From: Stenotrophomonas maltophilia
Lineage (GTDB): Bacteria > Pseudomonadota > Gammaproteobacteria > Xanthomonadales > Xanthomonadaceae
Assembly (NCBI RefSeq): GCF_900186865.1
Contig: NZ_LT906480.1
Span: forward strand, 4,854,001 to 4,918,000
Length of the DNA: 64,000 bases
Direction: 5' to 3'
The position numbers were made by a program, and so were the translations under genes. The notes under the pieces were generated by a model. It worked only from the letters and a program-made list of their open reading frames with translations. It did no database searches and was not told where the DNA came from. Positions 62,901 through 64,000 of the stretch are shown here, one piece after another. Each line of letters opens with the position of its first letter. Position 1 is the stretch's first letter.

Positions 62901-63814
62901 GTGAAGTCCAGTGCGAGTGGTGCGATCGCCGAGCTGGCCAGTGCCGGCGACAGCAGCGCCAGATCCAGTTCGTCGCTGCGGATGCTGGCGCTCCAGCTCG
63001 GATCGGTGCGGCCATCGAACACCAGCATCGCGTGCAGCGGCTTCGGCGCGCGCCCGGCTACGGCCACTTCCATGTGCGCCAGGTCACCGCGTGCCACCAG
63101 CCCCACCGTCGCTGCGGTACGGCCACGCGGGGCCGGCAACACTGCGGTGACGGTCACGTCGGTGTCGTAGTCCTTGGCCGGGATGTAGCGGCCCTGGGCG
63201 GTGAAATTGCCCATGTCGCTGTCCACGACCAGTTTGTGCGCCTGGAACTCGCCGTTGGCGATCTCGATGCCACCCCGCACACGGCTGATGTCGATCACCG
63301 GCTCGTTGGCCTGGCTGATGCGGAAGCCGTCGATGGCAATGGCATCGGCCTGGATCGCCAGCGGCATTTCGATCTGCGGCAGCGAATCGGGCCACGACGG
63401 CAGCTTGAACGGCTCGTCACTCTTGGCCAGGTTCAGCGTGGCGTTGGTCAGCTCCAGCTTGTCCAGCAGCAGCTTGCGGCCCAGCAGCGGACGCAGGTCC
63501 GGCTCCAGGTGCGCGCGCTCGGCGTGGAAATGGATGTCGTCGTAGCGGAAGTCGACGTTGTACAGGGTCAGCGGACCGGCCACCGGGCCGTCCACCTTGT
63601 CCCAGGTGAAGCTGGCGCCCACCGGCAGCCGCGCCACCACCTGTGCCAACAGCACATCGCGGCCGGCCACGGTCTGCAGCAGCCAGTACACCGCCAGCAA
63701 CGCCAGCAGCACCAGGCCGATCACGCCCACGCCGGACCACGCCCAGAAGCGGCGGCGGCGGTAGAAACGCACGCGCGGCGGCGGCGTGTTCGGGGTGGGT
63801 GCGGGCGTGCTCAC
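59957..63814 (-). CDS. tamB: Translocation and assembly module inner-membrane protein TamB
   Basis: A 1285-residue protein with a single N-terminal transmembrane helix (about residues 26-48) and a long periplasmic beta-taco body of AsmA/VPS13-like type. The C-terminal DUF490 region includes SEALAYLVLGRSLTGAS and the closing LGVGKYISPKLYVGYGVSL. TamB spans the periplasm and works with TamA in outer-membrane protein and phospholipid delivery. It starts with GTG at 63814, overlapping the tamA stop (GTGA), so the two are coupled. It is convergent with the J-like gene, only 19 bp away. Confidence 0.95.
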   Translation of the reverse strand: MSTPAPTPNTPPPRVRFYRRRRFWAWSGVGVIGLVLLALLAVYWLLQTVAGRDVLLAQVVARLPVGASFTWDKVDGPVAGPLTLYNVDFRYDDIHFHAERAHLEPDLRPLLGRKLLLDKLELTNATLNLAKSDEPFKLPSWPDSLPQIEMPLAIQADAIAIDGFRISQANEPVIDISRVRGGIEIANGEFQAHKLVVDSDMGNFTAQGRYIPAKDYDTDVTVTAVLPAPRGRTAATVGLVARGDLAHMEVAVAGRAPKPLHAMLVFDGRTDPSWSASIRSDELDLALLSPALASSAIAPLALDFTAAGKGGNANLRGKVKQGDQELELAPSVVSLQDQVLKVSPLLVKGLGGEARLEGTADFSQEDQQKLNFSVVAHDLTYVPAPDPNTAGSAPVPVTLKEARFGLAGTLKAWAAIGRADVEREKQKAQLQFDVRGNDQAASIHQLQAQTPGGQLQVEGQVAWAPQLDWDAKATLKDFDPGYFVPGWNGRLSGNLASKGRQLPPPANAPPGTAGTLEATVDLPSLKGILRQRNLDAQGKFALQGAQGQGDLKLSLGSSRVTASGKVGDRLDIDARFEPLQLSDLLPGADGGLRGQVQVKGPRDAPDITADLVGNNLHWDGYGAESVSIKGHLPWRGDSGTLAVQGQQVNAGMLLERLNVDAQGSVSNLRLAAQTRNEMGAIELQGSVRQQGAQWRGELASLRIAPVKGDAWSLRAPAAFAINGSTYTLSEACLAAASSGALCAQANWPREGLVVRSDALPLALVQPWLPPQSGRRIYLRGDVSLDAQIRPRGNAWEGHVEVRSKEGGVRLGENRNTVGDTTRGELVRYDQFSLKLDMTPASIKGYLGMGFQGNGFVDARMQTGWEASAPLNGELYLNMSRLYWLELFSPDIVRPTGLIEGHVSLRGTRGQPSLGGDAQLSNFKGEFPALGLTFDQGKGSFVAQPDGSAKITAQANSGQGTLYVDGGLSWFGDAQPLQLKIHGENVLLSNTSELRIVANPNLDFTLAKAAMELRGTVHVPEAEIDLERLDRGTSVSEDVVVLDPADPEESRTSPLDMDLTVSLGDKVKMTGFGLKGALTGKMQVWAKPGREMTANGGLEVSGRYKAYGQDLTITRGNLTWNYNAVSDPRINIRAERRIGDVTAGIDVTGRAQQPRADVWSEPAMSQSEALAYLVLGRSLTGASSDQAQQVNAASAALSAGSDLLASQLGAKLGLDDAGVSQSRALGGSVIGVGKYISPKLYVGYGVSLVGAGSVITLKYLLRRGFDVEVESSTVENRGSINWRREK

Positions 63815-64000
63815 AGGTCCGCTCCGATGTTGAGGTAAAGCTGGAACTGCGAATCCGGGTTGTTCAGGCCATGCGCGATATCCACGCGCACCGGGCCCAC
63901 CGGCGATTTCCAGCGCACGCCGAAGCCGACGCCGGTGTGCAGATCAATGGTGTTGTCGAAGGCGCTGCCGGTATCGACGAACACCGCCGCACCCCAGGGG
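63811..64000 (-). CDS. tamA: Outer-membrane protein TamA, C-terminal part (cut by window edge)
   Basis: The last 62 codons of a BamA/Omp85-type barrel: PWGAAVFVDTGSAFDN, HTGVGFGVRWKSPVGPVRVD and IAHGLNNPDSQFQLYLNIGADL. The RWKSPVGPVRVDIAHGL block is the usual final strands of Omp85-type barrels. Followed directly by tamB with a 4-base overlap, which supports TamA over BamA. The N-terminal POTRA domains lie outside the window. Confidence 0.9.
   Translation of the reverse strand, partial: PWGAAVFVDTGSAFDNTIDLHTGVGFGVRWKSPVGPVRVDIAHGLNNPDSQFQLYLNIGADL

Noticed and set aside
59945..63838. A 1297-codon frame antisense to tamB
   Set aside because: Same artefact; composition is repetitive Arg/His/Gln and there is no start signal.

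Overview
The window is chromosomal DNA of a Gram-negative, high-GC gammaproteobacterium of the Xanthomonadaceae, most likely the Stenotrophomonas maltophilia group. Three things point there: the protein set (S46 dipeptidyl-peptidase, TamA/TamB, HemF, ParAB-RsmG and PolA next to a DUF2782-type lipoprotein), very GC-rich codon use, and many short GTAG-headed palindromes in the gaps that look like the SMAG/REP family described in S. maltophilia. I see no phage, IS element, tRNA, rRNA or CRISPR array. The region reads as core genome with some accessory genes.

Layout. 1-9.8 kb: end of an ECF sigma gene with a small membrane protein gene, S9 peptidase, Nudix hydrolase, membrane protein, three paralogous cysteine-rich exported proteins around hemF, and a YetF-like membrane protein. 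9.8-13 kb: an sX13/Spot42-position small RNA, polA and a lipoprotein. 13-16 kb: a universal stress protein behind an FNR-type site and several small hypothetical genes. 16-24 kb: uvrD, an FAD protein, a phospholipase D-type synthase, rpmG-rpmB, a glycosyltransferase and a DnaQ-like exonuclease. 24-32 kb: a divergent LysR/RidA pair and a czcI-like/czcCBA metal-efflux operon. 32-37 kb: DUF885 hydrolase, a 4 x 146-bp tandem repeat, a lipid-A-synthase-N-domain/glycosyltransferase/epimerase group and a SUFU-domain protein. 37-43 kb: parB-parA-rsmG, phosphopantetheinyl transferase, a GlsB-like protein, xthA and an aldehyde dehydrogenase. 43-54 kb: an MHS transporter, DcaP-like porin, acs, a LuxR response regulator, a Mn riboswitch with mntP, and a sodium/solute-symporter-type hybrid kinase. 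54-64 kb: S46 peptidase, an HscC-like Hsp70 with a J-like partner, tamB and the 3' end of tamA.

Genes that appear to work together. The acs gene, its LuxR regulator and the SSS-type hybrid kinase look like a CrbS/CrbR (MxtR/ErdR) acetate-response module, with a porin and MHS transporter alongside. CzcC/B/A form a tripartite metal exporter. TamA/TamB, ParA/ParB and the Hsp70/J-like pair are each translationally coupled.

Most interesting signals: (i) seven genes, including polA, uvrD, xthA and rsmG, have a -10-like hexamer ending 6-7 nt before the start codon and no Shine-Dalgarno, suggesting leaderless mRNAs; (ii) a cysteine-rich C-x7-8-C protein family in three copies, two fused by an apparent 5-bp duplication; (iii) an sX13-like sRNA with C-rich loops; (iv) an FNR box placed exactly at -41.5 of a predicted uspA promoter; (v) repeat elements that supply the stop codons of two genes.
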